Part shown: one piece after another, positions 37,195 through 49,309 of the stretch
Layout of the letters: every line of letters begins with the position of its first letter
How positions within the stretch are numbered: the stretch's first letter is position 1
Assembly (NCBI RefSeq): GCF_013318015.2
Contig: NZ_CP115842.1
Location: forward strand, 1,735,001 to 1,799,000
Direction of reading: 5' to 3'
DNA: 64,000 nucleotides
Origin: Agrobacterium tumefaciens
Lineage (GTDB): Bacteria; Pseudomonadota; Alphaproteobacteria; Rhizobiales; Rhizobiaceae
Notes under the pieces: model-generated
Databases searched by the model: none
Told to the model about the DNA's origin: nothing
Seen by the model: the letters and a program-made list of their open reading frames with translations, nothing else
Program-made: the position numbers and the translations under genes

Positions 37195-37815
37195 TCAGAT
37201 ATCAAAAAACACGGTTTCGCCCTCGCCCTGAAGGCGGATATCGAAACGATAGATGTTTCCTTCCTCCTTTTTGGCGACAAGGGTGGCGATGCGGCTTTTC
37301 TGCTCGACGCGGGCAAGGACCGGATCGGCGGCATTGGCCTCCTGCTCCTCGGGAAAATACATGCGGGTTTGCAGGCCGATATTGATACCGCGCGCCACGA
37401 TCCAGAAAGTGATGTGCGGCGCCATCCACCGGCCGTCGCGGAAGGGCACCTTGCCGGGCTTGATGGTGTCGAATATGAATTCGCCGGTATCCATGTCGCC
37501 GGGCGAGCGGCCCCAGCCGGTGAAATTCGGATCCGCCTTGCCGCGTGTTTCGCTGGGGCTGTTGTAATAACCGTCCGTATCCGCCTGCCAGATTTCGATC
37601 AGGGCGTCTTTCAGCGGCATGCCAGCGCCGTCGTAGACCGTGCCACGCACGCTTATGCGTTCGCCGCGAGCCTTGTCGTTATAGAGCGCGCCGGAGCCCA
37701 GGTCCTTTTCGAACACGCCCTCGATGCCAACGAAATTGGGGGTGCAGCCGATATGGACATATGGACCTGCCGTCTGCGACGCTGATTCCTTGAGATAACC
37801 GAGCGGCTGGACCAT
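37195..37815 (-). CDS. pcaG: Protocatechuate 3,4-dioxygenase alpha subunit
   Basis: 206 residues from ATG 37815, two bases after the pcaH stop. The intradiol dioxygenase beta-sandwich shows IGCTPNFVG, VRGTVYDGAGMPLKDALIEIWQADTDGYYNSP and MAPHITFWIVARGINIGLQTRMYFPEE. As usual for alpha subunits it lacks the full set of Fe ligands and pairs with PcaH. An upstream extension of the frame is internal to pcaH. Confidence 0.97.
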   Translation of the reverse strand: MVQPLGYLKESASQTAGPYVHIGCTPNFVGIEGVFEKDLGSGALYNDKARGERISVRGTVYDGAGMPLKDALIEIWQADTDGYYNSPSETRGKADPNFTGWGRSPGDMDTGEFIFDTIKPGKVPFRDGRWMAPHITFWIVARGINIGLQTRMYFPEEQEANAADPVLARVEQKSRIATLVAKKEEGNIYRFDIRLQGEGETVFFDI

Positions 37816-37817
37816 GA

Positions 37818-38558
37818 TCAGTTGCCTTCCTTGCGATTTTCGAAAAACGTGGAGCGGCGGCCGCGAAGCACGATGTCGAACTTGTATGCCAGCATGTCCA
37901 TGGGAATGTTTGAATTCATATCCAGCGGCGCGATCAGCCGCTTGATCGCATCCTCGTCCGGGATGGTTTTGACGATCGGACATTTCCAGATCAGCGGATC
38001 GCCTTCGAAATACATCTGGGTTATCAGCCGCTGGGCAAAACCGTGGCCGAAGACCGAGAAGTGGATATGGGCAGGCCGCCAGTCGTTGACGCCGTTCGGC
38101 CAGGGGTAAGCGCCAGGCTGGATGGTCTTGAACCAGTAATAACCGTTCTCATCCGTGATCGTGCGGCCGACGCCGCCAAAATTCGGATCGATGGCGGCGA
38201 GATAGGTTTCCTTCTTGTGGCGATACCGCCCGCCGGCATTGGCCTGCCAGAATTCCACGAGCGCACCGTCCACGCCGCGGCCGCGCTCGTCCAGCACCCG
38301 GCCGTGGACCAGAATACGCGGGCCAATCGGCATTTCGCCAGGGCGGGCATAATTGAGGATCAGGTCGTTATCCAGCTCGTTCAGCAGGCTGTGGCCGAAA
38401 ACCGGCCCGGTGATCTCGCTTTTGGTGCCTTCCAGCGAAATCAGGGCGCGCTGCGGAGAACGCAGGACAGAGGTCTTGTACCAGGGAGCATAGGCTAGCG
38501 GATGAATGTCGCGGTCGCGTGCGAAGAACGGCCCGGTTTCGGGCTTTGTATTACTCAT
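37818..38558 (-). CDS. pcaH: Protocatechuate 3,4-dioxygenase beta subunit
   Basis: 246 residues. It carries the nonheme Fe(III) site: Tyr in GGRYRHKK, Tyr in ENGYYWFKT, and two His in [24 protein letters not shown]. It cleaves protocatechuate between the hydroxyls to 3-carboxy-cis,cis-muconate. Its ATG overlaps the pcaC stop by four bases. Confidence 0.97.
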   Translation of the reverse strand: MSNTKPETGPFFARDRDIHPLAYAPWYKTSVLRSPQRALISLEGTKSEITGPVFGHSLLNELDNDLILNYARPGEMPIGPRILVHGRVLDERGRGVDGALVEFWQANAGGRYRHKKETYLAAIDPNFGGVGRTITDENGYYWFKTIQPGAYPWPNGVNDWRPAHIHFSVFGHGFAQRLITQMYFEGDPLIWKCPIVKTIPDEDAIKRLIAPLDMNSNIPMDMLAYKFDIVLRGRRSTFFENRKEGN

Positions 38559-38977
38559 TTCGTCTCCTCCTCGTCGCGGGAAGTATCGGCTTTCATGCCG
38601 GCCAGAGCAAGCTTGGCGGTCTTGAAAGCGTGGTTGGCGGCGGGAACGCCGGCATAGATTGCGACATGCAGCAGCGCTTCGCGAATATCCGCTTCGGTGG
38701 CGCCGGTATTGGCGGTGGCGCGCACATGCATGGCAAGTTCCTCGTCCTGACCGAGTGCGGCAAGCAAGGCGATGGTGACAATCGAGCGCTCGCGCTTCGT
38801 CCAGTGGTTACCGGACCACACCGTGCCCCAGGCCGCTTCGGTGATGAGCTGCTGAAACGGCTGATCGAACCCCGTCGTCACCGTCTGCGCGCGGTCAACA
38901 TGCGCGTCACCGAGCACGGCGCGGCGCGTTTTCATGCCCTGCTCAAATCTCTCGTTCTTGTCGATATTGTCCGCCAT
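38555..38977 (-). CDS. pcaC: 4-Carboxymuconolactone decarboxylase
   Basis: 140 residues, single CMD domain: [75 protein letters not shown]. It yields beta-ketoadipate enol-lactone. The gene is separate from pcaD rather than fused. Three bases follow pcaD and four overlap pcaH. Confidence 0.97.
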   Translation of the reverse strand: MADNIDKNERFEQGMKTRRAVLGDAHVDRAQTVTTGFDQPFQQLITEAAWGTVWSGNHWTKRERSIVTIALLAALGQDEELAMHVRATANTGATEADIREALLHVAIYAGVPAANHAFKTAKLALAGMKADTSRDEEETK

Positions 38978-38980
38978 CTG

Positions 38981-39778
38981 TCAGTGCTCCGGCAAGGTCT
39001 TCAGAAAATCACCGACCGCCTGCGCATAGGCGAGCGGTTGTTCAAGGCAAGGAATGTGGCCGCAGCGTGCAATGGTGGCGAGACGGCTTGCGGGAATGAG
39101 GTCCGCCAGCGATTGCACCAGTGCTGGCGGTGTCGACCCGTCTTCATCGCCCGCCACGCAGAGCGTCGGAACAGCGATGCGGCCCGCTTCGTGAGTGAAA
39201 TCGGCATCGCGTATGGCGGCGCAGGTGCCGCTGTAACCGGCATCCGGCTGTTGGGAAAGCATGTTGCGTGCACCCGCATAAACCACGTTGTCCGGCTGGC
39301 GAAAGGCTGGTGTGAACCAGCGCTCCATCACCGGATCGATCAGCGAGGCAAGGCCGTCAGCGGCGATCTTGTCGATGCGCGCGTTCCACATCTCGGCGGT
39401 GCCGATCCTGTGGGCGGTATTGCTGAGCACAAGGGCACGCACGAGATCGGGACGCCGCGCATAAAGTCCCTGTGCAACCAGTCCACCGACCGACAGACCC
39501 CAGATGACCGCATTGTTGACGGAAAGATGATCGAGGATGGCAATCAGGTCGTCCGCGTGATCGTCTATCGAATAGGCAGGGCGGCCGATATCGGACAGGC
39601 CATGGCCACGTTTGTCGTGCAGGACGAAAGCATATTTGTCGCCAAGTTCCGCAATCACCGCATGCCAGATACGGAAATCGGTGCCAAGCGAATTGATAAA
39701 GGCGATGACCGGCTTGCCGCTTTCCAGTTCGTGCGCACGATAATGGATCGCGTTTTCGCCACAGCGCAGAAAATGCAT
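38981..39778 (-). CDS. pcaD: 3-Oxoadipate enol-lactonase
   Basis: 265 residues, alpha/beta hydrolase. Nucleophile elbow GLSVGGLVAQ (Ser about 100), an acid in GDEDGSTP and His in ARCGHIPCLEQP. It hydrolyses the enol-lactone to beta-ketoadipate. First gene of pcaDCHGB; GGAGGACG lies before ATG 39778, and the PcaQ box is 73 bp upstream. Confidence 0.96.
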   Translation of the reverse strand: MHFLRCGENAIHYRAHELESGKPVIAFINSLGTDFRIWHAVIAELGDKYAFVLHDKRGHGLSDIGRPAYSIDDHADDLIAILDHLSVNNAVIWGLSVGGLVAQGLYARRPDLVRALVLSNTAHRIGTAEMWNARIDKIAADGLASLIDPVMERWFTPAFRQPDNVVYAGARNMLSQQPDAGYSGTCAAIRDADFTHEAGRIAVPTLCVAGDEDGSTPPALVQSLADLIPASRLATIARCGHIPCLEQPLAYAQAVGDFLKTLPEH

Positions 39779-39850
39779 GATGTACGTCCTCCTGTTGACG
39801 ATATTGCAAGCACGTTCCGGTTAAGTAAAATGACATTATCGGTGAAAAAT

Positions 39851-39866
39851 ATAACCAATGGATTAT
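39851..39866. promoter_or_regulatory. PcaQ-binding site in the pcaD-pcaQ gap
   Basis: ATAACC-AATG-GATTAT fits the PcaQ pattern ATAACC-N4-GGTTAA with small changes. It ends eight bases before the pcaQ start codon, so binding would activate pcaD and block pcaQ. Confidence 0.7.
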
Positions 39867-39873
39867 ATGTTCG

Positions 39874-42994
<3,121 letters not shown>

Positions 42995-42996
42995 CC

Positions 42997-43758
42997 TCAG
43001 GCAAGCATTCTTCCCAGTTCACGCTGAACGGAAAGCAGTGCCGGCAGATAACGCTCCACCAGATCGTCCATCGACGCTACCGAGGCGGCAAGCCCGACAT
43101 TGAGTGCTGCGACCGTCTGCCCGCGCACGGTTTTCACCGGCACGGCAATGGAGCGAAGGCCGATCTCCACCTCCTGATCGATCAGGGCATAACCACGATT
43201 GCGGGTCGCCTCGAGTTCGTCGAGCAGGGCGTCGATACCGGTCATCGTCTTCTCCGTCCGTGCCACCAGCCGCGAGTGTTCCAGGATCTCGCGCTGCCGT
43301 TCCGGTGTAAGGGCTGAGAGGAGAACGCGGCCCATGGACGTGCAATAGGCGGGCAGGCGCGAGCCGGGCATGAGGGCGATGGACATGACCCGCTGCTGGG
43401 CGGCGCGCGCCACGTAGACGATTTCGGTATCGTCCAGAATGGAGACTGATGTGCTGTGGCCGATCTCTTCCGAAAGACGGTCGAGAAGGGGCTGGACGAT
43501 GCGCGGCAGCGGCATGGTGGCAAGACAGCCGGTTCCAAGCCGCAGAACCTTGGGCGTCACAGTGAAGAACTTGCCGTCATAGGCGGCGTAACCCATTTCC
43601 GACAGTGTCAGCAGACAGCGCCGCGTGGTGGCGCGGTCAAGGCCTGCGATGTCAGCGGCATCTGATATGGACAGGCGTGGACGCTCGGCACTGAACGCCT
43701 CGATCACCTTCAGCCCCTTGGCGAGACCGCCCATCATATCTCTTTCATTGACGGCCAT
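42997..43758 (-). CDS. pcaR: IclR-family regulator of pcaIJF
   Basis: 253 residues from ATG 43758 (GGAGCG upstream); longer starts run into the divergent promoter. IclR helix-turn-helix (LSISDAADIAGLDRATTRRCLLTLSEMGYAAYDGKFFTVTP) followed by the effector domain (YVARAAQQRVMSIALMPGSRLPAYCTSMGRVLLSAL). It matches the PcaR/PcaU/PobR subgroup that senses beta-ketoadipate. Divergent from pcaI, with a PcaR-type palindrome between. Its 3' end meets pobR with two bases between stops. Confidence 0.93.
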   Translation of the reverse strand: MAVNERDMMGGLAKGLKVIEAFSAERPRLSISDAADIAGLDRATTRRCLLTLSEMGYAAYDGKFFTVTPKVLRLGTGCLATMPLPRIVQPLLDRLSEEIGHSTSVSILDDTEIVYVARAAQQRVMSIALMPGSRLPAYCTSMGRVLLSALTPERQREILEHSRLVARTEKTMTGIDALLDELEATRNRGYALIDQEVEIGLRSIAVPVKTVRGQTVAALNVGLAASVASMDDLVERYLPALLSVQRELGRMLA

Positions 43759-43772
43759 GTCACGCTCCATTT

Positions 43773-43787
43773 GTGCGATATACGAAC
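43773..43787. promoter_or_regulatory. PcaR operator GTGCGATATACGAAC
   Basis: This imperfect palindrome matches at 13 of 15 positions the reverse complement of the Pseudomonas PcaR box (GTTCGATAATCGCAC). It lies between pcaR and pcaI, 15 bp from the pcaR start and 108 bp from pcaI. A partial second half ATAACGCAC follows at 43797-43805. Confidence 0.65.
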
Positions 43788-43894
43788 AAAAATCATATAA
43801 CGCACAAAATTGTTGCCGTCGAGGCGGATTCGGATTTAGCTCTGCGCCAAGCAGCCTTGCGAGTTCCCATTGCTGGGCTGGATGGAGGATTGAT

Positions 43895-44602
43895 ATGGAC
43901 AAGACAATCAAAAGCGCGGCTGATGCCATTTCCGGTATTGGCAACGGCGCGACGGTGATGATCGGCGGTTTTGGTGGCTCCGGCGCGCCCATCGAGCTGA
44001 TCCACGCCCTGATCGACAAGGGACCGAAAAACCTGACGGTCATCAACAACAACGCCGGCAATGGCCGTATCGGCATTGCCGCAATGATCGATGCGGGCAT
44101 GGTCAAGAAGATGATCTGCTCGTTTCCGCGCTCTTCCGATCCGCGCGCTTTCACCGACAGATATCTGGCCGGCGAAATCGAGCTGGAACTTGTGCCGCAG
44201 GGCACGCTTGCCGAGCGTATCCGTGCCGGTGGCGCCGGCATTCCGGCATTCTACACCCCGACTGCCTTTGGCACGGAGCTTGCCAATGGCAAGCCGATCG
44301 CCGAATTCGACGGCCGGTCGTATGTTCAGGAACGCTGGCTGAAGGCGGATTTCGCCATCGTCAAGGCTGAGCTTGGCGATACCTACGGCAATCTCACCTA
44401 CAACAAGGCGGGGCGCAATTTTAACCCGCTGATGTGCATGGCGGCAGCCACCACCATCGCCCAGGTCTCGAAGATCGTCGCTGCCGGCGAGATCGACCCC
44501 GAGCATGTCGTCACGCCAGGCATTTTCGTCAACGGCGTCGTGGAAATCGCCAATCCGCAACAGGAAGAAATTCTCATTCGCGCGGGAGTAGCCTACGCAT
44601 GA
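43895..44602 (+). CDS. pcaI: 3-Oxoadipate CoA-transferase alpha subunit
   Basis: 235 residues from ATG 43895 (GGAGGAT upstream). Class I CoA-transferase alpha features: VMIGGFGGSGAPIELIHALID and NNNAGNGRIGIAAMIDAGMVKKMICSFPRSSDP. With PcaJ it moves CoA from succinyl-CoA to beta-ketoadipate. ATGA overlap with pcaJ. Confidence 0.97.
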   Translation: MDKTIKSAADAISGIGNGATVMIGGFGGSGAPIELIHALIDKGPKNLTVINNNAGNGRIGIAAMIDAGMVKKMICSFPRSSDPRAFTDRYLAGEIELELVPQGTLAERIRAGGAGIPAFYTPTAFGTELANGKPIAEFDGRSYVQERWLKADFAIVKAELGDTYGNLTYNKAGRNFNPLMCMAAATTIAQVSKIVAAGEIDPEHVVTPGIFVNGVVEIANPQQEEILIRAGVAYA

Positions 44603-45294
44603 CCCAGCCAATCAACACTCGCGACGATATCAAGCTTTCCAACGCCCAGATCGCCTGGCGCGCGGCGCAGGACATCGAGGATGGCGCTTACGTCAATCTC
44701 GGTATCGGTTTTCCCGAAATGGTCGCCCGTTACCAGCCGCCCGGCCGTCAGGCTATCTTCCACACCGAAAACGGCATCCTGAATTTCGGCGAAGCGCCGC
44801 CGGAAGGTGAAGAGGACTGGAACCTCATCAATGCTGGCAAGAAGGCCGTGACGCTGAAGCCGGGTGCCTCCTTCTTCCACCATGCCGACAGCTTCGCCAT
44901 GGTGCGCGGCGGGCATCTGGATGTGGCGATCCTCGGCGCCTATCAAGTGGCGCAGAATGGTGATCTCGCCAATTGGCGCGTTGGCTCCAAGGGCGTGCCC
45001 GCCGTTGGCGGCGCCATGGATCTGGTGCATGGCGCCAAGCAGGTTTTCGTCATCACCGAACATGTGACGAAGAACGGCGAGCCGAAGCTTGTCGAAAAAT
45101 GCGCCTTTCCGCTGACCGGCGTCGGCTGCATCACCCGCATCTACACCAGCCATGCGGTGATTGACGTCGTGGATGGCCGTTTCGTTTTGCGCGAACAGCT
45201 GGCGGCGATGAGCTTCGATGAATTGCAGGCCATGACCGGCGCGCCTCTCCATGTCGATGGCGAAGTCGCCGATCTTGTCGCCCCGGAACTTTGA
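44599..45294 (+). CDS. pcaJ: 3-Oxoadipate CoA-transferase beta subunit
   Basis: 231 residues. It has the beta-subunit active-site region with catalytic Glu in HTENGILNFG, preceded by YVNLGIGFPEMVARY. GGHLDVAILGAYQVAQNGDLANW is typical of the family. It overlaps pcaI by four bases and precedes pcaF by ten. Confidence 0.97.
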   Translation: MTQPINTRDDIKLSNAQIAWRAAQDIEDGAYVNLGIGFPEMVARYQPPGRQAIFHTENGILNFGEAPPEGEEDWNLINAGKKAVTLKPGASFFHHADSFAMVRGGHLDVAILGAYQVAQNGDLANWRVGSKGVPAVGGAMDLVHGAKQVFVITEHVTKNGEPKLVEKCAFPLTGVGCITRIYTSHAVIDVVDGRFVLREQLAAMSFDELQAMTGAPLHVDGEVADLVAPEL

Positions 45295-45304
45295 GGAACA
45301 ACCG

Positions 45305-46510
45305 ATGACCGATGCATTCATCTGCGACTATATCCGCACACCGATCGGCCGTTTCGGCGGTGCATTGTCTTCAGTGCGGGCTGACGATCTCGGTGCTGTG
45401 CCCTTGCGGGCGCTTGTCGAGCGTAACCCGTCCGTGGATTGGGAAGCCGTTGAGGACGTGATCTTTGGCTGCGCTAACCAGGCGGGCGAAGATAACCGCA
45501 ATGTTGCCCGCATGTCGCTGCTGCTGGCCGGCCTGCCGGTTTCGGTGACCGGAACCACGATCAACCGGTTGTGCGGTTCGGGCATGGACGCTGTCATCGC
45601 CGCTGCCCGTGCCGTCAAATCCGGCGAGGCGGAATTGATGATCGCAGGCGGCGTGGAAAGCATGAGCCGCGCGCCCTTCGTGCTGCCCAAGGCCGAAAGC
45701 GCCTTTTCACGCAACGCCGAAATCTACGACACGACCATCGGCTGGCGTTTCGTCAACCCGCTGATGAAGGCGCAATATGGCGTCGATTCCATGCCGGAGA
45801 CCGGTGATAACGTCGCCGTCGATTATCAGGTCTCCCGCGAAGATCAGGACGCCTTTGCCGTTCGCAGCCAGCAAAAGGCAGCCAACGCGCTGGCCAATGG
45901 CCGCCTAGATAAGGAAATCGTCTCGGTCACGATCCCGCAGCGCAAGGGCGATCCGCTGGTGGTGTCTAAAGACGAACATCCGCGCGCGACGAGCCTTGAA
46001 GCTCTTGCAAAGCTGAAGCCTGTCAACAAGCGCGACGGCGCGACAGTGACGGCGGGCAATGCATCCGGCGTCAATGACGGTGCGGCGGCCCTCATCATCG
46101 CTTCGGCTGAAGCCGCAAAGAAATACGGCCTGACGCCGATTGCCCGCATTCTCGGCGGAGCAACTGCCGGCGTTCCGCCGCGCGTCATGGGCATCGGCCC
46201 TGCGCCTGCCTCAGCCAAGCTTCTGGCGCGTCTCGGCCTGAAACAGGAAGAGCTTGACGTGATCGAGCTGAACGAAGCCTTCGCTAGCCAGGGTCTCGCA
46301 ACGCTTCGCCAGCTCGGCATTGCCGATGACGATGCGCGGGTGAATGCAAATGGCGGCGCGATTGCGCTTGGGCATCCGCTTGGGATGTCCGGTGCGCGCA
46401 TTGCCGGCACCGCAGCACTCGAGCTTTCTCTGACCGGCAAGCGTTATGCGCTTTCGACCATGTGCATCGGCGTCGGGCAGGGCATTGCCGTGGCGCTCGA
46501 TCGGGTCTGA
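45305..46510 (+). CDS. pcaF: 3-Oxoadipyl-CoA thiolase
   Basis: 401 residues from ATG 45305. Thiolase signatures: nucleophile Cys90 in INRLCGSGMDAV, NANGGAIALGHPLGMSGAR with the His, and CIGVGQGIAVAL with the second Cys. It splits beta-ketoadipyl-CoA into succinyl-CoA and acetyl-CoA, ending the pathway. Last gene of pcaIJF. Confidence 0.97.
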   Translation: MTDAFICDYIRTPIGRFGGALSSVRADDLGAVPLRALVERNPSVDWEAVEDVIFGCANQAGEDNRNVARMSLLLAGLPVSVTGTTINRLCGSGMDAVIAAARAVKSGEAELMIAGGVESMSRAPFVLPKAESAFSRNAEIYDTTIGWRFVNPLMKAQYGVDSMPETGDNVAVDYQVSREDQDAFAVRSQQKAANALANGRLDKEIVSVTIPQRKGDPLVVSKDEHPRATSLEALAKLKPVNKRDGATVTAGNASGVNDGAAALIIASAEAAKKYGLTPIARILGGATAGVPPRVMGIGPAPASAKLLARLGLKQEELDVIELNEAFASQGLATLRQLGIADDDARVNANGGAIALGHPLGMSGARIAGTAALELSLTGKRYALSTMCIGVGQGIAVALDRV

Positions 46511-46632
46511 CGGGACCGCGGCATTCGGTTCTGTTGAACGGTCCGGATGCCGCTGCCGCCGTGTCTTCACCTATGTCGGCAGGTGCTCAGGAACTCCACG
46601 CATGATTTTCTCGCGGTGGTGCATTCCAACTC

Positions 46633-46751
46633 CCCTCATTCCTGTGCTTGTCACAGGAATCCAGCCGACGCGCGTCTGCGCGGCGGAGGGAGCCTTTTCG
46701 GCCCAAGGATTTGGGCTGGCTGGATCTCTGTGACAAGCACTAAGATGAGGG
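46633..46751. repeat. Large mosaic element with long inverted ends
   Basis: The left end CCCTCATTCCTGTGCTTGT... and the right end ...GTGACAAGCACTAAGATGAGGG are inverted repeats around an inner CCAGCC...GGCTGG pair. The left portion matches the hairpins at 7585 and 8510; the centre shares GACGCGCG with 4993-5089. It occupies most of the 403-bp gap after pcaF; no gene is seen there. Confidence 0.7.
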
Positions 46752-46839
46752 ACGTGGAAAAGCAGGCCTCGCACCAGACACCCCAGCCATCAATATTTAT
46801 GCCGCGTGCTATGGCACCCCTCGCCGAAATCTCGGTTTG

Positions 46840-46854
46840 CGTTGGATTCTATCA
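46840..46854. promoter_or_regulatory. LacI-type half operator before the inositol-locus regulator
   Basis: CGTTGGATTCTATCA matches 12 of 15 positions of the perfect palindrome at 47948-47962 and shares GATTCTATCAT with it. It is 60 bp before the regulator start codon, suggesting autoregulation. Confidence 0.5.
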
Positions 46855-46913
46855 TGATCCGTGACATGTTTTGCGGGGTATGACAGGATTCTTTCCGTGT
46901 AAGGGGTGTCTTC

Positions 46914-47942
46914 ATGAAGCGTCCGACAATCACAGATGTTGCAAACGCCGCCGGCGTCAGCGTTGCGACTGTCGACAGGGTATTGAATGGTCGCCTGCCG
47001 GTGCGGGAGGAAACCTCGCGGCGGGTGTTCGAGGCGGCGGAAAAGATCGGTTTCCATGCCACCAACATCATCCGCCAGCGCATGCTGGCCGATCTGCCGT
47101 CCTATAATCTCGGAATCATTCTGCGGAAAGAACGGCACTCCTTTTACCAGGCATTTGCCGATGAGCTGGAGCTTGCGGCGCGTAACGTGAGGGATCGCCA
47201 TCTGAACCTGCGCATCGAATTTGCGCAATCGGGCGAGCCGAGCGAGCTTGCGGCCCTTCTGACGGCCATGAAAGGTCGGGTGCAGGCCGTTGCGGCCACC
47301 GGGCCTGACCATCATGACGTTACGGCGGCCGTTGAGGCGCTGAAGGCGAAGGGTATTCCCACCTTTTCGCTGCTTTCCGATTTCGCGCAGGGTGTGCGGG
47401 AGGCCTATCTTGGCGCGAATAACATGAAGGTCGGGCGCACTGCGGCCTGGATGATCTCGCGGCTGGCGCGCAGCAAGGGCAAGGTGCTGCTATTGCTCGG
47501 TGGCCACCGTTTTCACGGTCATTCGCTGCGGGAAACCGGCTTTCGCAGCTATATCAGGGAATATGCGCCGGAATTCGAGGTGATGGACGCGCTGATCACG
47601 TTGGAAACGCGGCGGCTGACCTACGAGCTTGTCATGGACACCATCGCCAAACACCAAGATCTCGTCGGCATCTATTGCATCGGCGGCGGCATGGAAGGTG
47701 TGATCGAGGCCTTGCAGCAGGAGAACCGCCAGGAAACCATCGTCTGCCTCGTCAACGAGTTGACGCCGGAATCCCGTCAGGCGCTGCTTGAGCGGCGTAT
47801 TACCGGCGTGTTCCAGACACCGCTTCGCGAACTATGCACGGACCTCGTTGCCACGATGGTTCACACCATCGAACACGGCATGGCGGAAACGCCGGGACAG
47901 AGATTTGTGCCCGCTCATCTATGGGTTCCTGAGAGCCTTTGA
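46914..47942 (+). CDS. LacI-family regulator of the second inositol locus
   Basis: 342 residues. Helix-turn-helix PTITDVANAAGVSVATVDRVLNGRLPVREETSRRVFEAAEKIGFHATN, then a periplasmic-binding-type effector domain (GIILRKERHSFYQAFADELELAAR; VGIYCIGGGMEGVIEALQQ). It is just upstream of and co-oriented with the binding-protein and iolG/iolI genes. Matching operator-like sites occur before it and before that operon. The effector is likely a cyclitol or a metabolite of it (inferred). Confidence 0.9.
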   Translation: MKRPTITDVANAAGVSVATVDRVLNGRLPVREETSRRVFEAAEKIGFHATNIIRQRMLADLPSYNLGIILRKERHSFYQAFADELELAARNVRDRHLNLRIEFAQSGEPSELAALLTAMKGRVQAVAATGPDHHDVTAAVEALKAKGIPTFSLLSDFAQGVREAYLGANNMKVGRTAAWMISRLARSKGKVLLLLGGHRFHGHSLRETGFRSYIREYAPEFEVMDALITLETRRLTYELVMDTIAKHQDLVGIYCIGGGMEGVIEALQQENRQETIVCLVNELTPESRQALLERRITGVFQTPLRELCTDLVATMVHTIEHGMAETPGQRFVPAHLWVPESL

Positions 47943-47947
47943 TCGTT

Positions 47948-47962
47948 TGATAGATTCTATCA
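47948..47962. promoter_or_regulatory. LacI operator TGATAGATTCTATCA
   Basis: A perfect 15-bp palindrome starting six bases after the regulator's stop codon and 262 bp before the binding-protein gene. A third partial copy TTTCTATCA lies at 47978-47986. The remaining leader to 48224 holds no gene. Confidence 0.6.
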
Positions 47963-48224
47963 TAAATGCCGCGTCTATTTCTATCAGCCATGATGGTTTT
48001 GCCCGCCGAAGACGCGTTGACGCCGGCCCCGGACTAGGATCATGTTGCCGGCATGTGGAGCGGGCAGGAGGCTGATCCACGACAATAACGATGTTTCAAG
48101 GTTGCCAAACGCCGCAGATTTCCATCTTCGGCGACGGGTATCCTTTTGCCGGCGATCGGCTGTGGCGCGATGCACTTGCGGCTGTGCAACCGGTTTCTTT
48201 TCAAGAGTTTCGGAGGAGGATGAC

Positions 48225-49166
48225 ATGAAAAGACATTTTGCGATTGCGGCTCTGGCCACCATGCTGGCGACCACGGCTTCGGCTCAGACCATCGGCGTTT
48301 CGATGGCCCTGTTCGACGACAATTTTCTGACCGTGCTGCGTAACGGCATGATCGACTATTCGAAGGGCATGAACGGTGTCTCGCTGCAGATCGAGGACGC
48401 CCAGAACGATGTCGGCAAACAATTGAGCCAGGTGCAGAACTTTGTCGCGGCAGGCGTCGACGCCATCATCGTCAATCCCGTCGATACGGATGCGACGGTG
48501 GCGCTTTCGCAGGCGGCTGCCGCAGCCGGCATTCCGCTTGTCTACGTCAACCGCCAGCCGGTCAATCTCGACAACCTGCCGGACAAGCAGGCCTTCGTCG
48601 CTTCCGATGAAAAACAGTCGGGAACCTTGCAGACGCAGGAAGTCTGCCGGCTTCTGAAGGCTGCCGGCAAGACGGAAGCCAAGGCCGTGGTGATGATGGG
48701 CGAGCTCTCCAACCAGGCAGCGCGCATGCGGACTGAGGACATCAAGGAGGTCGTCGCCACTCCGGATTGCAGCTTCATCAAGCTCGTTGAGGAGCAATCA
48801 GCCAACTGGTCGCGCACGCAGGGGTCGGACCTGATGACCAACTGGCTCTCGGCTGGCGTTGAGTTCGATGCGGTGATTTCCAACAATGACGAGATGGCGA
48901 TAGGCGCGATCCAGTCGCTGAAGGCGACCGGCCGGCCGATGGACGGCGTCATCATCGCGGGCATCGACGCGACCCAGGATGCACTTGCCGCGATGGCGGC
49001 GGGCGAACTGGATGTCAGTGTTTTCCAGAATGCCGCCGGCCAGGGCAAGGGCGCGGTGGATGCCGCGCTGAAACTCGCCAAGGGCGAGACGATCGACAAG
49101 AAGGTCTTCGTGCCCTTCGAACTCGTCACGCCCGCCAACCTCAAGGATTATCAGGCGAAGAACTGA
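48225..49166 (+). CDS. Sugar/inositol-type periplasmic binding protein
   Basis: 313 residues from ATG 48225 (GGAGGAGG upstream). Signal peptide about residues 1-21 (ATTASA-QTIGVS). The type I ribose-binding-like fold shows VSMALFDDNFLTVLRNGMIDY, VDAIIVNPVDTDATVALSQAAAAAGIPLVYVNRQPV, and VISNNDEMAIGAIQSLKA. Linkage to iolG and iolI points to a myo-inositol or related cyclitol ligand, like IbpA. No ATPase or permease gene follows; the gene is an orphan within this window. Confidence 0.88.
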   Translation: MKRHFAIAALATMLATTASAQTIGVSMALFDDNFLTVLRNGMIDYSKGMNGVSLQIEDAQNDVGKQLSQVQNFVAAGVDAIIVNPVDTDATVALSQAAAAAGIPLVYVNRQPVNLDNLPDKQAFVASDEKQSGTLQTQEVCRLLKAAGKTEAKAVVMMGELSNQAARMRTEDIKEVVATPDCSFIKLVEEQSANWSRTQGSDLMTNWLSAGVEFDAVISNNDEMAIGAIQSLKATGRPMDGVIIAGIDATQDALAAMAAGELDVSVFQNAAGQGKGAVDAALKLAKGETIDKKVFVPFELVTPANLKDYQAKN

Positions 49167-49229
49167 CTTCGGCATTCACTGGGAAAGCCAGGAATAAACC
49201 AAGGGGCCGCTCATGGACAAGCAGGCCCA

Positions 49230-49261
49230 AGGCCGCGGTCTCTTCTCCCGGACCGCGGCCT
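49230..49261 (+). terminator. Strong hairpin after the inositol-type binding protein
   Basis: AGGCCGCGGTC (49230-49240), loop of ten, GACCGCGGCCT (49251-49261): a perfect 11-bp stem, 63 bp after the stop. No U-run, so partial termination or 3'-end protection is likely. Confidence 0.65.
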
Positions 49262-49309
49262 AACCTGTCCGCAACGACCTCAACAGATACCGACGACAAG
49301 GAAGCGTAA

